Assembly: GCF_003289625.1 (NCBI RefSeq)
Contig: NZ_QMBN01000002.1
Span: 642,610-706,609, forward strand
DNA length: 64,000 bases
Source of the DNA: Microbacterium sp. SMR1
GTDB taxonomy: Bacteria; Actinomycetota; Actinomycetes; Actinomycetales; Microbacteriaceae
Reading direction: 5' to 3'
Positions 1 through 8,474 of this stretch are shown here, in pieces. The position numbers and the translations under genes are program-made. Each line of letters begins with the position of its first letter. The stretch's first letter is position 1. The notes beneath the pieces were generated by a model. It was given only the letters and a program-made list of their open reading frames with translations, did not search any database and was not told the DNA's origin.

Positions 1-1
1 C

Positions 2-118
2 GCGGAAGGGCTGCGCCTCGAGCGCACGCTCTTCGCGTCGTTGTTCGCGCTCGAGGACCAGAAGGAAGGCATGGCCGCCTTCGCCGAGAAGCGCGCCCCC
101 GAGTTCCGCCACCGCTGA
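2..118 (+). CDS. Enoyl-CoA hydratase/isomerase (crotonase) family, C-terminal end only
   Basis: Only the last 38 codons are in the window; the gene begins upstream. The readable tail carries the pattern usual at the extreme C-terminus of crotonases: a Glu-Gly, then [18 protein letters not shown], then a short basic end. In this family that segment packs on a neighbouring subunit of the hexamer and the enzyme hydrates or isomerises acyl-CoA esters. The catalytic glutamates lie outside the window, so the exact reaction cannot be judged. The stop codon is 9 nt before the next start, suggesting co-transcription. Confidence 0.75.
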   Translation, partial: AEGLRLERTLFASLFALEDQKEGMAAFAEKRAPEFRHR

Positions 119-127
119 CCTGCCGCG

Positions 128-1057
128 GTGTTGGTCGAACGCGGGGCCGCCGCACGCCGACGGGTGACGGTGATCGTGGCCGTCGGCGTCGCACTGGTGC
201 TCGCGGCGGCGGGTGCCGTCGCGTTCGCCCGCTGGGCGCTGAGCCTCGATGCGATGCGTGGGTTCGTCGAGCGATACCCGGGCGCATACCCGCTGCCGGC
301 GGGGGCGCCGGTCGGGATTCCGCCGTGGCTCGCCTGGCAGCACTTCTTCAACGCCTTCCTGATGGTGCTGATCATTCGCACGGGTCTGCAGGCGCGGAAG
401 GAGAAGCGTCCGAGGGTGTTCTGGTCACCGCGGGGCAGGCCGAAGCGCCGGACGAGCCTCACGATCTGGTTCCATCAGGCGCTCGACGTCATCTGGATCG
501 GCAACGGCATCGTGTTCGTCATCCTGCTCTTTGCGACCGGACAGTGGATGCGGATCGTGCCGACGAGCTGGGACGTGCTGCCGAATGCTGCCTCGGCGGC
601 GTTGCAGTACGTGTCGCTCGACTGGCCGACGGAGAACGGCTGGGTGAATTACAACAGCCTGCAGCAGCTCGCGTACGCCACGACGGTATTCGTCGCGGCG
701 CCGCTCGCGGTCGTCACCGGCGCGCGGCTCAGCACCGTCTGGCCGCGGGGCGACGGGCGGATCAACCGCCTGTACCCGCTCGAGTGGGCACGACGCCTGC
801 ACGTGCTGGTGATGCTCTTCTTCGTCGTCTTCATCGTGACCCATGTCGCTCTCGTCCTGGCTACGGGAGCGCTCCGCAACCTCAACCACATGTACGCCGC
901 ACAAGGATCGGCGGACCCGACGGCCTACGCCGACAACTGGACCGGCTTCTGGCTGTTCGTCCTGTCGCTCGCCGTCATCGTCGGGGCGTGCGTCGCCGCT
1001 CGCCCCGCTGTCCTCGTACCGATCGCGCGCCTGTTCGGCACGACCATCACCCGTTGA
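128..1057 (+). CDS. Cytochrome b/b561-like integral membrane protein
   Basis: This 309-residue protein has about five hydrophobic segments. Histidines lie in or next to them: WQHFFN near residue 70, WFHQALD near 117, and a pair in RRLHVLVMLFF...VTHVALVL near 225-241. Spaced histidines in a four- to five-helix bundle are typical of di-haem cytochrome b subunits of formate-dehydrogenase gamma or b561 type, which pass electrons between quinones and an extracytoplasmic oxidoreductase. No molybdopterin partner follows, so the electron donor is unknown. The GTG start is taken because it follows the preceding stop by 9 nt; the first membrane segment starts about ten residues later. Confidence 0.6.
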   Translation: MLVERGAAARRRVTVIVAVGVALVLAAAGAVAFARWALSLDAMRGFVERYPGAYPLPAGAPVGIPPWLAWQHFFNAFLMVLIIRTGLQARKEKRPRVFWSPRGRPKRRTSLTIWFHQALDVIWIGNGIVFVILLFATGQWMRIVPTSWDVLPNAASAALQYVSLDWPTENGWVNYNSLQQLAYATTVFVAAPLAVVTGARLSTVWPRGDGRINRLYPLEWARRLHVLVMLFFVVFIVTHVALVLATGALRNLNHMYAAQGSADPTAYADNWTGFWLFVLSLAVIVGACVAARPAVLVPIARLFGTTITR

Positions 1058-1102
1058 CCGTCGTCGGCCGGTCGGAGATCACGCCCGCGCGATCAGGCGG
1101 TG

Positions 1103-2443
1103 TCAGAAGGGTGGCGGTTCGTCCGGCGGCGGTCCGCTGGGTGCGGCATCCGGTGGCGGGTCCGCGGTGTCGATGGTGAAGCATACGGCCGGTATGGGAA
1201 CGTCTTCGCGGTAGACCCGGCCGAGGGGTGAGGTCCATTCGAGAACCCCTCCGCCGACCTGCCGGACTTCCCATTTCGTGAATTGCTTCATCGAGTGGTG
1301 CCGCTGGCAGAGATGGGCGAGGTTGAAGATGTGGGTATGCCCACCCAGGGCGTAATCGATGGTGTGGTCGATCTCGCAGCGGATCGCGGCCCGGCGGCAT
1401 CCGGGGAACCGGCAGTGCTGATCACGGGCCATCAGGAGTTTTTTCATGGAAGCGGTCGGCCGGTAGGTGTCGATCTCGACCGGTGTGCGGGTGACGGGGT
1501 CGATGAACAGCCGGTCCCACTCGCTGACCTGCCCGGCGAGCTCGCGTGCCGTGTCGGCATCGATCAGCGCAGCGCCCACCGCTTCGGCGGGGTTCTCGTC
1601 CTTGACCATCAGCGTCTCGGCGGTGACCGCCACCTGAAGCCGCGCGCGGATCGCCCCGAGCCCACCAGCCCGGTCGATCCCATACGTCGGGTCAACGACG
1701 GGCGCCCCGCCGAGTACGAGGTCACCGAGGATGTCGGCCCGCAGCTGATCCATCGACCGCGTGCCGGCGGAATCACTCTCCGCCCGGGCGTCCTTCACCG
1801 ACTGCCCCATCTGCGTCAGCCGGTCGAGCATCCCCGCGGCGATCACCGTCGGAAGGTTCGCGACGAGATTCGACATCCCGTCCGACCCGTGGAACACCTG
1901 CACGCACCGCTCCGCCGCCGCGGCCTTGTGCCGCTCCGTGAACGTCTGCGTATGCAACCGCGCCGCCAACGCATCCAGCGCACCCCGCACCCGCGACGGC
2001 ACATCCCGCTCGCACACCGCGATCGCGGCCTCCGCGAACGACCCCCGGGCCTCCGCAGGCACTCCCGCGCCGACCCGCACGACCACATCCACGTGGCCAC
2101 GTTCGATCCGCCGCTGCACCCACGCCTCGAACACCGCGGGGTAGTCGTCGATGACGGTCATCGCGTGGTCGATCTCGCCCTGCAACCTGCGGTCGGTGAG
2201 TCGCGCCATCTCCGCGGCCTCGGCCGCGACCGAACGCAGCTCCATGTCCGAGGCCATGCCTCGCACGCCGTCGCGCCGCGCGTCGTGCAGGGCGGCGTGG
2301 CCCAGGTCGGCCAGCGCCCGGGTGCGGGCGACATCGGCGGCGTGAGAGAGGTCGAGGGCCGCCGCGTATCTCGCAAAAGCGAGCGCCTGCGACGGCGTGG
2401 GTGCCTCGCGTCCCACCTCGCCACCCGCGACATTCGGTGTCAT
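1103..2443 (-). CDS. DUF222 / HNH endonuclease domain protein (13E12-repeat type)
   Basis: The protein is about 446 residues. A long helical N-terminal DUF222 region (to about residue 300) precedes an HNH nuclease fold near the C-terminus: CRFPGCRR, then EIDHTIDYALGGHT, then LCQRHHSMK. The two Cys-x-x-Cys-like and His-rich pieces are the zinc and catalytic parts of that fold. These proteins occur in many copies in actinobacterial genomes; no physiological role is settled and mobility is suspected. The ATG at 2443 is used, giving MTPNVAGGE; a TTG 33 nt further upstream stays in frame. It stands alone, converging with the cytochrome-like gene. Confidence 0.8.
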   Translation of the reverse strand: MTPNVAGGEVGREAPTPSQALAFARYAAALDLSHAADVARTRALADLGHAALHDARRDGVRGMASDMELRSVAAEAAEMARLTDRRLQGEIDHAMTVIDDYPAVFEAWVQRRIERGHVDVVVRVGAGVPAEARGSFAEAAIAVCERDVPSRVRGALDALAARLHTQTFTERHKAAAAERCVQVFHGSDGMSNLVANLPTVIAAGMLDRLTQMGQSVKDARAESDSAGTRSMDQLRADILGDLVLGGAPVVDPTYGIDRAGGLGAIRARLQVAVTAETLMVKDENPAEAVGAALIDADTARELAGQVSEWDRLFIDPVTRTPVEIDTYRPTASMKKLLMARDQHCRFPGCRRAAIRCEIDHTIDYALGGHTHIFNLAHLCQRHHSMKQFTKWEVRQVGGGVLEWTSPLGRVYREDVPIPAVCFTIDTADPPPDAAPSGPPPDEPPPF

Positions 2444-2573
2444 GTTCCCATGATGGCAGTGGGGTACGACATCCAAGTCGAACAGAAGTGCGAATGTGGG
2501 CAGCTCGCTAGAAAGACTGGCGGGGGAGGAGCGGCGCCGATCGCTCCGCCGCCGTCACCCGACTCGCGCCGGG

Positions 2574-3080
2574 TCAGCGGACGAAGCGGACCTCGGTCAG
2601 CGTCTCGCCGAGGAACGGCTCGGTGTGGGTCTGCCCGTCGAGCGTGAAGCCATTTCGCTCATAGAAGCGGTGCGCGCGGGGGTTGTCCTCCGCGACCCAC
2701 AGGTAGACGCCCTCGTCCTTCTCGACGGCCGCGTCGAAGAGCCGCTGACCGATGCCGGTGCCGTGCCAGGCGTCGAGCAGGTAGATGAAGTACAGCTCGC
2801 GCATCCGGGGGGCGTCGCGATCGCGCGCCGGGCCCGACCCGACGAAGCCGACGATCTCGCCGCGGACGAGCGCGGCGTACATCCGGAAGTCCTCGCCCTG
2901 CGCGGCCCAGTGGGTCCACAGCTCGGCGAGTCGTCGCGGCGAGACGCTCTGAAGAGCGGCGGTGCTGATGAGGTGGTCGTAGGTCTCGTGCCAGCAGGTG
3001 GCGTGCACCCGCCCGAGGGCTTCGGCGTCGACATCCCGCACCGGACGGACGACGATGTCGGTCTGCAGTTCGGCTTCCAT
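2574..3080 (-). CDS. GNAT-family N-acetyltransferase
   Basis: A 168-residue single-domain GNAT fold. The acetyl-CoA pyrophosphate loop is seen as DAWHGTGIGQRLFDAAV near residues 105-121, followed by VYLWVAEDNPRAHRFYERNGF, the usual beta-strand and NxxAxxFYxxxGF helix near the end. The enzyme transfers acetyl from acetyl-CoA to an amino group; the substrate cannot be told from sequence. The ATG at 3080 is preceded by a TAGAGT hexamer (3092 to 3087) and 6 nt, so the transcript is probably leaderless. Confidence 0.85.
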   Translation of the reverse strand: MEAELQTDIVVRPVRDVDAEALGRVHATCWHETYDHLISTAALQSVSPRRLAELWTHWAAQGEDFRMYAALVRGEIVGFVGSGPARDRDAPRMRELYFIYLLDAWHGTGIGQRLFDAAVEKDEGVYLWVAEDNPRAHRFYERNGFTLDGQTHTEPFLGETLTEVRFVR

Positions 3081-3145
3081 GGCCAGACTCTACGCGCGGC
3101 CGGCGACGGCGTGAAATCGGGGAGTCGGGGTTGCGCCGCCTGCCG

Positions 3146-4105
3146 TCATGCGCCGACACCGTCCACCACGGCGACCTCGACCGAGACCAGGCCGACCTCG
3201 CCCGGGCTCCAGCCCGCCGCGACCAGTCGAGCTCGCAGCGCTCGTTCGATGACCCTCTGCTCGCTGGGGCTGCGCAGCCGTGCACCGGCCCCCGCGGGTT
3301 CGACGACGGCGCCGGGATCGAGAGTCCGCGCCGCGGCGATCAGGTCCTCCCGCATCCGATCGGCGCGCGCGGCCCCGAGGGCGGTTCGGACGATCTCGTA
3401 CGAACCCAGCGTGACCGTCCACGCCGGCCCCCGGTCGTCGCCCGAGGCCCCGCGCGAGCGCTGCGCGGCCAGCGCGGCGCTGCGGTCCGACAGGATCATC
3501 AGGAGGGCAGCGCCGCTCAGGAGGACGAGCACGGCCCCCGCGATGGTCGTCGGCGCGACCGAGAACCCGAGGCGGTAGAGCGCTGAATCCCATCCGAGCG
3601 TGAGCCCCACGCCGGCGCGGCACACGGAGAAGAGCGCGTAGACCGCCATGGTCGCTGCGAGGAGCCACGACCCGCGTCGCGCTGCGATGGCCGGGTGCCT
3701 CGCGGCGACGCTGGTCAACCCGCAGATGACCGCCATGATCAGGACCTTCACCGCGAGCGAGACGGGCAGCCCGATCGCCGCGGAGACGACGCCGACGACA
3801 GCGGCGAGCGAGACGGCGATGCCGCCTCGGGCGAGGACGCCGCCGCCGAGCGAGCCGAGCCCGGCGAAGATCAGTCCCGGGCCGAGCACCATGGCGATGT
3901 CGCTGATGACGAGCGATGCCGGATCGCCGGTCTGGGTGTGGACGAGGTACAGCAGGCTGGACGCGGTGGCCGAGAGCGCGCCGACGATCCCGAAGCGCAG
4001 GAGCGCGCCGCGCCGACGCCAGCTCGGGCGCAGCGTGAACAGCACGACGAGACCGATGATCGTCATGAGGCACGCGAAGACCAGCGCGCATCCCGCTGTC
4101 AGCAC
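3146..4105 (-). CDS. Polytopic membrane protein, C-terminal domain possibly a degenerate GGDEF fold
   Basis: A 319-residue protein with about seven hydrophobic segments in residues 1-215, then a soluble C-terminal domain of about 95 residues. The layout (membrane sensor plus cytoplasmic domain starting WTVTLGSYEIV and ending LVSVEVAVVDG) resembles diguanylate cyclases, but no GG(D/E)EF signature or Mg-binding aspartates are present. If related at all it would be catalytically dead; this is inference and the protein may be something else. The GTG start at 4105 has a GGGGGTGG purine stretch upstream. It is divergent from the thiamine operon. Confidence 0.5.
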   Translation of the reverse strand: MLTAGCALVFACLMTIIGLVVLFTLRPSWRRRGALLRFGIVGALSATASSLLYLVHTQTGDPASLVISDIAMVLGPGLIFAGLGSLGGGVLARGGIAVSLAAVVGVVSAAIGLPVSLAVKVLIMAVICGLTSVAARHPAIAARRGSWLLAATMAVYALFSVCRAGVGLTLGWDSALYRLGFSVAPTTIAGAVLVLLSGAALLMILSDRSAALAAQRSRGASGDDRGPAWTVTLGSYEIVRTALGAARADRMREDLIAAARTLDPGAVVEPAGAGARLRSPSEQRVIERALRARLVAAGWSPGEVGLVSVEVAVVDGVGA

Positions 4106-4224
4106 GGCCCCACCCCCTCGCGCGCCGGCCCGTGAAGCGCGCTCACTCGCAACCTACGCGCTTCGGGGGCCGGGAGAAAAGCACAGCGGCCCAGAGCGTG
4201 CAAACCGGCCTGCTATGGTCGTGT

Positions 4225-4308
4225 CCCGACACGGGGTGCCCGCGACCGCGAGCTGAGATCAGACCCGTCGAACCTGCTCCAGTGCAATGCTGGCGAAGGG
4301 ATGTCGAA
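4225..4308 (+). promoter_or_regulatory. TPP riboswitch (THI element)
   Basis: The conserved aptamer blocks are all present: ACGGGGTGCC (4231-4240), GCTGAGATCAGACCCG, GAACCTG, and GCGAAGGGA (4293-4301). The closing P1 stem can form between CGACA at 4227-4231 and TGTCG at 4302-4306, only two bases before the thiM ATG. The Shine-Dalgarno AAGGGA (4296-4301) lies inside the aptamer core, so bound thiamine pyrophosphate should block ribosome entry. A TATGGT hexamer at 4214-4219 is the likely -10 box, which would start the RNA right at the aptamer. Confidence 0.93.
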
Positions 4309-5127
4309 ATGCGCGATGTCGTGCCCACCGTCCGAGGACCGGAAGCGGCGCTCCGAGCGCTGCGGGATGCCGCTCCGCTCACCCACTGCGTGACCAACGC
4401 CGTCGTCACCGGGTTCACCGCGAACGCGCTGCTCTCGCTCGGGGCGAGTCCGGCGATGGTCGACATCGAGGGTGAGGCGGGCATCTTCGCCGGCGTCGCC
4501 GACGGTGTCCTGATCAACCTAGGCACCCCGAATCCGCAGCAGCAGGCCAGCGCCCGCGAGATCGTGGCGGCGACGCGGCGCTGGGTGCTCGACCCCGTCG
4601 CGGTCGGGATGCTGCCGGTCCGCACGGCCCTTGCCGCGGAGCTCGTCGCTGCTCGCCCCGCGATCATCCGCGGCAACGCCTCGGAGATCGCGGCGGTCGC
4701 CGGAACCGGCGCGGGCGGCCGCGGCGTCGACAGCATCGACGACCCGGACTCGGTGCACGCGGCCGCGGCGGCCCTGGCCCGCCGGTCCGGCGCGGTCGTC
4801 GCGGTGTCGGGCGCGACGGACCTCGTCACCGACGGAGAACGGGTCGCGCGGGTTCCCGGGGGACACCCGCTGCTGACCCGGGTGACCGGCGGAGGCTGCT
4901 CGCTGGGCGCGACGATGGCGGCCTTCCTCGGCGTCGTCGAGCCCTTCTCGGCAGCCGTCGCAGCGTCGCTCGTGCACAAGCAGGCCGCCGAGGCCGCGGC
5001 ATCCGTGTCGTCCGGTCCCGGCTCGTTCGCCGTCGCCTTCCTCGACGCGCTCGCGACGCTCGCTCCCGGCGACCTCGATGCCGCACGCGTCGCGACCCGC
5101 GCGATGGCGGCGGAGGGCGTCCGGTGA
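4309..5127 (+). CDS. thiM: Hydroxyethylthiazole kinase ThiM
   Basis: ThiM phosphorylates 4-methyl-5-(2-hydroxyethyl)thiazole with ATP in thiamine salvage. The 272-residue protein shows the family blocks THCVTNAVVTGFTANALLSL, GASPAM, the EI(V)...VLDPVAVG strand, IRGNASEI, and the anion-hole/catalytic segment TGGGCSLGA near residue 200, where the family usually has GTGC. The ATG at 4309 is chosen because it follows the riboswitch directly and no earlier start leaves the aptamer intact. The stop overlaps the thiE start by 4 bp (GTGA). Confidence 0.93.
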   Translation: MRDVVPTVRGPEAALRALRDAAPLTHCVTNAVVTGFTANALLSLGASPAMVDIEGEAGIFAGVADGVLINLGTPNPQQQASAREIVAATRRWVLDPVAVGMLPVRTALAAELVAARPAIIRGNASEIAAVAGTGAGGRGVDSIDDPDSVHAAAAALARRSGAVVAVSGATDLVTDGERVARVPGGHPLLTRVTGGGCSLGATMAAFLGVVEPFSAAVAASLVHKQAAEAAASVSSGPGSFAVAFLDALATLAPGDLDAARVATRAMAAEGVR

Positions 5128-5804
5128 CCCGCCGGGTCGACCTCGCCCTGCACCTCGTCACCGATGACCGGCTGAACGCCGACGCGCTGCTGTCGATCGT
5201 CGACGCCGCCGTCGACGGGGGCGTGACAGTGGTGCAGCTGCGCGACAAGAGAGTGAGCGCGGCCGAGCTGATCCGCCGCGCCCGGATGCTGTCGGATGTG
5301 ATCGCGGGGCGGGTTCCGCTGCTCATCGACGACCGGGTCGACGTCGCCCTCGCCGCCATCGATGCGGGGGCCCGCGTGGACGGCGTGCATCTCGGTCAGA
5401 ACGACATCCCGCCCACGACTGCGCGGCGAGTCCTCGGGCCGGACGCCGTCATCGGGTGGACGGCGAACACGGCGGCGCATCTGCAGGCCGCCCACGCGAT
5501 GCCGGACGGCACCCTCGACTATCTCGGGGTCGGTGTGATCCGGCCGACGATCACGAAGGCCGATCACCCGCCCGCGCTGGGCATCGAGGGATTCGCAGAA
5601 CGGGCCGCGGCGACGCCGCTCGCGTGCGTCGCGATCGGGGGCGTGGGTCCCGATGACGTCGCCGCCCTCCGCCGAGCGGGGGCAGCCGGGGTCGCCGTCG
5701 TCTCGGCGATCAGCGGTGCCGCGGACCCCGCCGCGGCCGCGCGCGCCTTCGCCGTCGCAGCGCGCGGGCGCGGTTCCGACACTGCGGACGGAGCGGTCCG
5801 GTGA
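5124..5804 (+). CDS. thiE: Thiamine-phosphate synthase ThiE
   Basis: ThiE condenses hydroxymethylpyrimidine diphosphate with thiazole phosphate to give thiamine monophosphate. The 226-residue TIM barrel shows VVQLRDK near residue 35, PLLIDDRVDVA near 70, DGVHLGQNDIP near 90, YLGVGVIRPT.TK near 134-142, and the phosphate-binding AIGGVGPDDV and GVAVVSAISGA near the end. Start and stop overlap neighbours by 4 bp on both sides, so it is translationally coupled in a thiM-thiE-thiD/tenA operon. Confidence 0.93.
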   Translation: MTRRVDLALHLVTDDRLNADALLSIVDAAVDGGVTVVQLRDKRVSAAELIRRARMLSDVIAGRVPLLIDDRVDVALAAIDAGARVDGVHLGQNDIPPTTARRVLGPDAVIGWTANTAAHLQAAHAMPDGTLDYLGVGVIRPTITKADHPPALGIEGFAERAAATPLACVAIGGVGPDDVAALRRAGAAGVAVVSAISGAADPAAAARAFAVAARGRGSDTADGAVR

Positions 5805-7303
5805 CCGCGGGGGCACGGGCGCCGCGCGTGCCGCGGGTGCTGAGCATCGCGGGCACCGACCCGTCGGGCGGCGCGGGCATTCAAGCCGACCTCAAGTCGA
5901 TCGCGGCGATGGGCGGCTACGGCATGGCCGTCGTCACGGCCCTCGTGGCGCAGAACACCCGCGGTGTGCGGGCCGTGCACGTGCCTCCGCCGGAGTTCTT
6001 GCGTACGCAGCTCGACGCGGTCGGCGATGACGTCGAGATCGATGCGATCAAGATCGGGATGCTGCACTCCGAGCCGCTCGTCGCGGTCGTCGACGACTGG
6101 CTGGCTCGGCGGGGCCATGACCTCGTCGTGCTGGACCCCGTCATGGTGGCCACGAGCGGCGATCGCCTGCTCGATCCCGCCGCAGAGGCCGCGATCCGCG
6201 CCCTCTGCGGGCGCGTCGCCCTCGTGACTCCGAACCTCCCCGAGCTGGCCGTGCTCGCGGAGGAGCCGGTCGCACGCACATGGCTCGACGCCCTCGCCCA
6301 GGCACAGCGGTTCGCGCGCACATCGGGTGCGGCGGTGCTCGTCAAAGGCGGGCATCTCGACGGCGACGACTGCCCCGACGCGATCGTGACGCCGGACGGG
6401 GTCGCGGCGGAGGTGTCGCGTCGCCGCATCGCCTCGACCAACACCCACGGCACCGGGTGCTCCCTGTCGTCGGCGATGGCGACGCTCGGCGCGAGTGGCA
6501 TCGGCTGGACCGGTGCCCTCGCGCGTGCGACCGAATGGTTGGCCGGTTCGATCACAGCGGGCGCGGCGCTCGGCGTCGGGCGAGGCAACGGCCCCGTCGA
6601 CCACCTGCACGAGCTGCGCCCGCACCTCCCGTCGCCCGTGTCGTGGACAGAGCGCGCCTGGGCCGGCGCCGCTCCGCTTCGCGCCGCCGTCGACTCCTGC
6701 GCCTTCGTCGAGGGGCTGCGCACGGGAGAGCTCGATGAGCCGGTCTTCGCCTGGTACCTCCAGCAGGACGCGCTGTACCTCTCGGAGTACGCCCGTGTCC
6801 TCGCCCGAGCCAGCGCGCTCGCCCCGCGAGGCGAGGAACAGGTGTTCTGGGCGGAGGCCGCCGCCTCGGCGATCGCGGTCGAATCCGAGCTCCACCGCTC
6901 GCGGGTCGGCGCGGACGCCGCGGACCCCGCCGCCGCGACGCTCGCCTACACCGATCACCTCCACGCCGCATCCGCTCGCGGTGCGTACGGTGAGCTGGTC
7001 GCCGCCCTCCTGCCGTGCTTCTGGCTGTACTCCGATGTGGGCGAGCGATTCGCGGCGGCGTCGCACCCGCACCATCCGTATCGGGACTGGCTTTCGACCT
7101 ACGCCGACCCCGCTTTCGCCGCATCGACCCGCGCCGCGATCGAGATCGTCGAGCGGGCGGCGGCGGACGCGTCGGCGGCAGAGCGCGCGCGGATGAGCGT
7201 CGCGTTCGCGCGATCGATGCGCCACGAGCTCGCCTTCTTCGAGGCGCCCATCGCAGCGCTGGCCGGCGCAACACGGGCGAGAGGGCCTGCGCGCGGGGCC
7301 TAG
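5801..7303 (+). CDS. thiD: Fused HMP(-P) kinase ThiD and TenA aminopyrimidine hydrolase
   Basis: A 500-residue two-domain protein. Residues 10-270 are ThiD: SIAGTDPSGGAGIQADLK at the start and the catalytic THGTGCSLSSA near residue 215, phosphorylating hydroxymethylpyrimidine twice. Residues 280-495 are TenA: WYLQQDALYL near 315, the cysteine segment LLPCFWLYSDVG near 405 and ELAFFEAP near the end, all matching the thiaminase II family that recycles degraded pyrimidine. The fusion supplies salvage and phosphorylation in one chain. The stop codon TAG is also the first part of the likely -10 box (TAGTCT) of the next gene. Confidence 0.92.
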   Translation: MTAGARAPRVPRVLSIAGTDPSGGAGIQADLKSIAAMGGYGMAVVTALVAQNTRGVRAVHVPPPEFLRTQLDAVGDDVEIDAIKIGMLHSEPLVAVVDDWLARRGHDLVVLDPVMVATSGDRLLDPAAEAAIRALCGRVALVTPNLPELAVLAEEPVARTWLDALAQAQRFARTSGAAVLVKGGHLDGDDCPDAIVTPDGVAAEVSRRRIASTNTHGTGCSLSSAMATLGASGIGWTGALARATEWLAGSITAGAALGVGRGNGPVDHLHELRPHLPSPVSWTERAWAGAAPLRAAVDSCAFVEGLRTGELDEPVFAWYLQQDALYLSEYARVLARASALAPRGEEQVFWAEAAASAIAVESELHRSRVGADAADPAAATLAYTDHLHAASARGAYGELVAALLPCFWLYSDVGERFAAASHPHHPYRDWLSTYADPAFAASTRAAIEIVERAAADASAAERARMSVAFARSMRHELAFFEAPIAALAGATRARGPARGA

Positions 7304-7312
7304 TCTGTGCTC

Positions 7313-8365
7313 ATGCCGAAGGAGAGAGCCGGCCGAGCCACGATGAAGGATGTGGCGGCGCTCGCCGGGGTATCGGCGAAGACGGTCTCCAATGTGCTGA
7401 CGGGCACTGCCGCGGTCCGGCCGCAGACGCAGCAGCGCGTGGAGTCGGCGATGCGCGAGCTCGACTTCGTGCCGAACCTCAGCGCCCGGGGCCTGCGGAA
7501 CGGCCGCTCCGGTGTGATCGCCATCGCGCTCCCCGACCTCGCGACGGCGTTCTCCGCCGAGATGCTGCATCACCTCGTCGACGCGGCTCACCAGCGCGGC
7601 TACGCGGTCCAGATCGAGGAGACCGCGCTCGAGCCGGAGCGTGAGCGCGACCTCGTCTCGCGGGCGCGTCAGCATCTCGTCGACGGTGTCGTGCTCAACC
7701 CGATCCGCATCGAGGACAGCGTCGTCGATCGCGACGAACGGCTGCCGCCTGTCGTGCTGATCGGCGAGGTCGAGCAGCACGTCACCGACCGGGTGCTCGT
7801 CGACAGCCGGGGCGGCGCGCGCGATGCCGTGGCTCACCTCGTGGCGCGCGGGGCGCGGCGGATCGCCGCGATCGGCGGCGACGATCAGCCCGAGCTCGCC
7901 ACGGCGACCAGTCGCCTGCGCCTCGCGGGCGTGCGCGACGGGCTCGCCGCGGCCGGGCTCGAGCACGACCGCCGCCGGGAGGTCAACCTGCTGCCCTGGA
8001 ACATGGAGGCGGGCGCGCTGGGCGTGCGGACACTGCTCGATCGCGGGGTCGAGGTCGACGCCCTCCTCTGCTTCACCGACTCGATCGCCGTCGGCGCGCT
8101 GCACGAACTGGCGCGTGCGGGCATCCGGGTGCCGGAGGACGTGCTCGTGTGCGGCTTCGACGACATCGAGCAGTCGCGCTTCACGACACCGCAGCTGACG
8201 ACCGTCTCCTTCGACCGGAACGAGTTCGCGCGTGCGACGATCGCGCTCCTCGAGGAGCGCATCGCGGCGCGCGACGTTCCGGTGCGAGCGGTGGCGATCG
8301 AGCACCGGGTGGTCGCTCGAGCGAGCACGGACGCGGTGCCGCGAGGCGTATCGCTCGGCCGCTGA
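7313..8365 (+). CDS. LacI-family transcriptional regulator of the downstream sugar operon
   Basis: A 350-residue repressor. The N-terminal helix-turn-helix and hinge read TMKDVAALAGVSAKTVSNVL (residues 10-29), followed by a periplasmic-binding-protein-like ligand domain ending VLVCGFDDIEQS...TTPQLTTVSFD. It sits directly upstream of an ABC transporter and GH51 operon and a dyad operator in between (8407-8420), so it most likely senses an arabinose-containing sugar. The ATG at 7313 is chosen because TAGTCT (7301-7306) lies 6 nt before it, implying a leaderless mRNA; GTG at 7307 and ATG at 7343 are alternatives. Confidence 0.88.
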   Translation: MPKERAGRATMKDVAALAGVSAKTVSNVLTGTAAVRPQTQQRVESAMRELDFVPNLSARGLRNGRSGVIAIALPDLATAFSAEMLHHLVDAAHQRGYAVQIEETALEPERERDLVSRARQHLVDGVVLNPIRIEDSVVDRDERLPPVVLIGEVEQHVTDRVLVDSRGGARDAVAHLVARGARRIAAIGGDDQPELATATSRLRLAGVRDGLAAAGLEHDRRREVNLLPWNMEAGALGVRTLLDRGVEVDALLCFTDSIAVGALHELARAGIRVPEDVLVCGFDDIEQSRFTTPQLTTVSFDRNEFARATIALLEERIAARDVPVRAVAIEHRVVARASTDAVPRGVSLGR

Positions 8366-8406
8366 CCGTCGGCATCGACGACATCCGGATTTTCCTTGCG
8401 CATTGA

Positions 8407-8420
8407 TTACATCGATGTAA
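8407..8420. promoter_or_regulatory. Perfect 14-bp palindrome, predicted LacI-family operator
   Basis: TTACATCGATGTAA is perfectly self-complementary with the central CG typical of LacI/GalR operators. It lies between the regulator and the solute-binding-protein gene, 55 bp before that gene's start, where a bound repressor would block transcription. The link to the adjacent LacI protein is inferred from position. Confidence 0.8.
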
Positions 8421-8474
8421 AAGTATGAGGGTCCCTGGTTGTCACGATGTCGTGCCGTCACAAAGGAGTGACCG

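Noticed and set aside
1103..2443. HNH protein as part of a restriction or CRISPR-type nuclease system
   Set aside because: The DUF222 N-terminus identifies the multi-copy actinobacterial 13E12 type; no methyltransferase, helicase or repeat array is nearby.
4132..4308. N-terminal extension of ThiM by 59 codons
   Set aside because: The extension would translate the TPP aptamer; the ATG directly after the aptamer gives the normal protein length.
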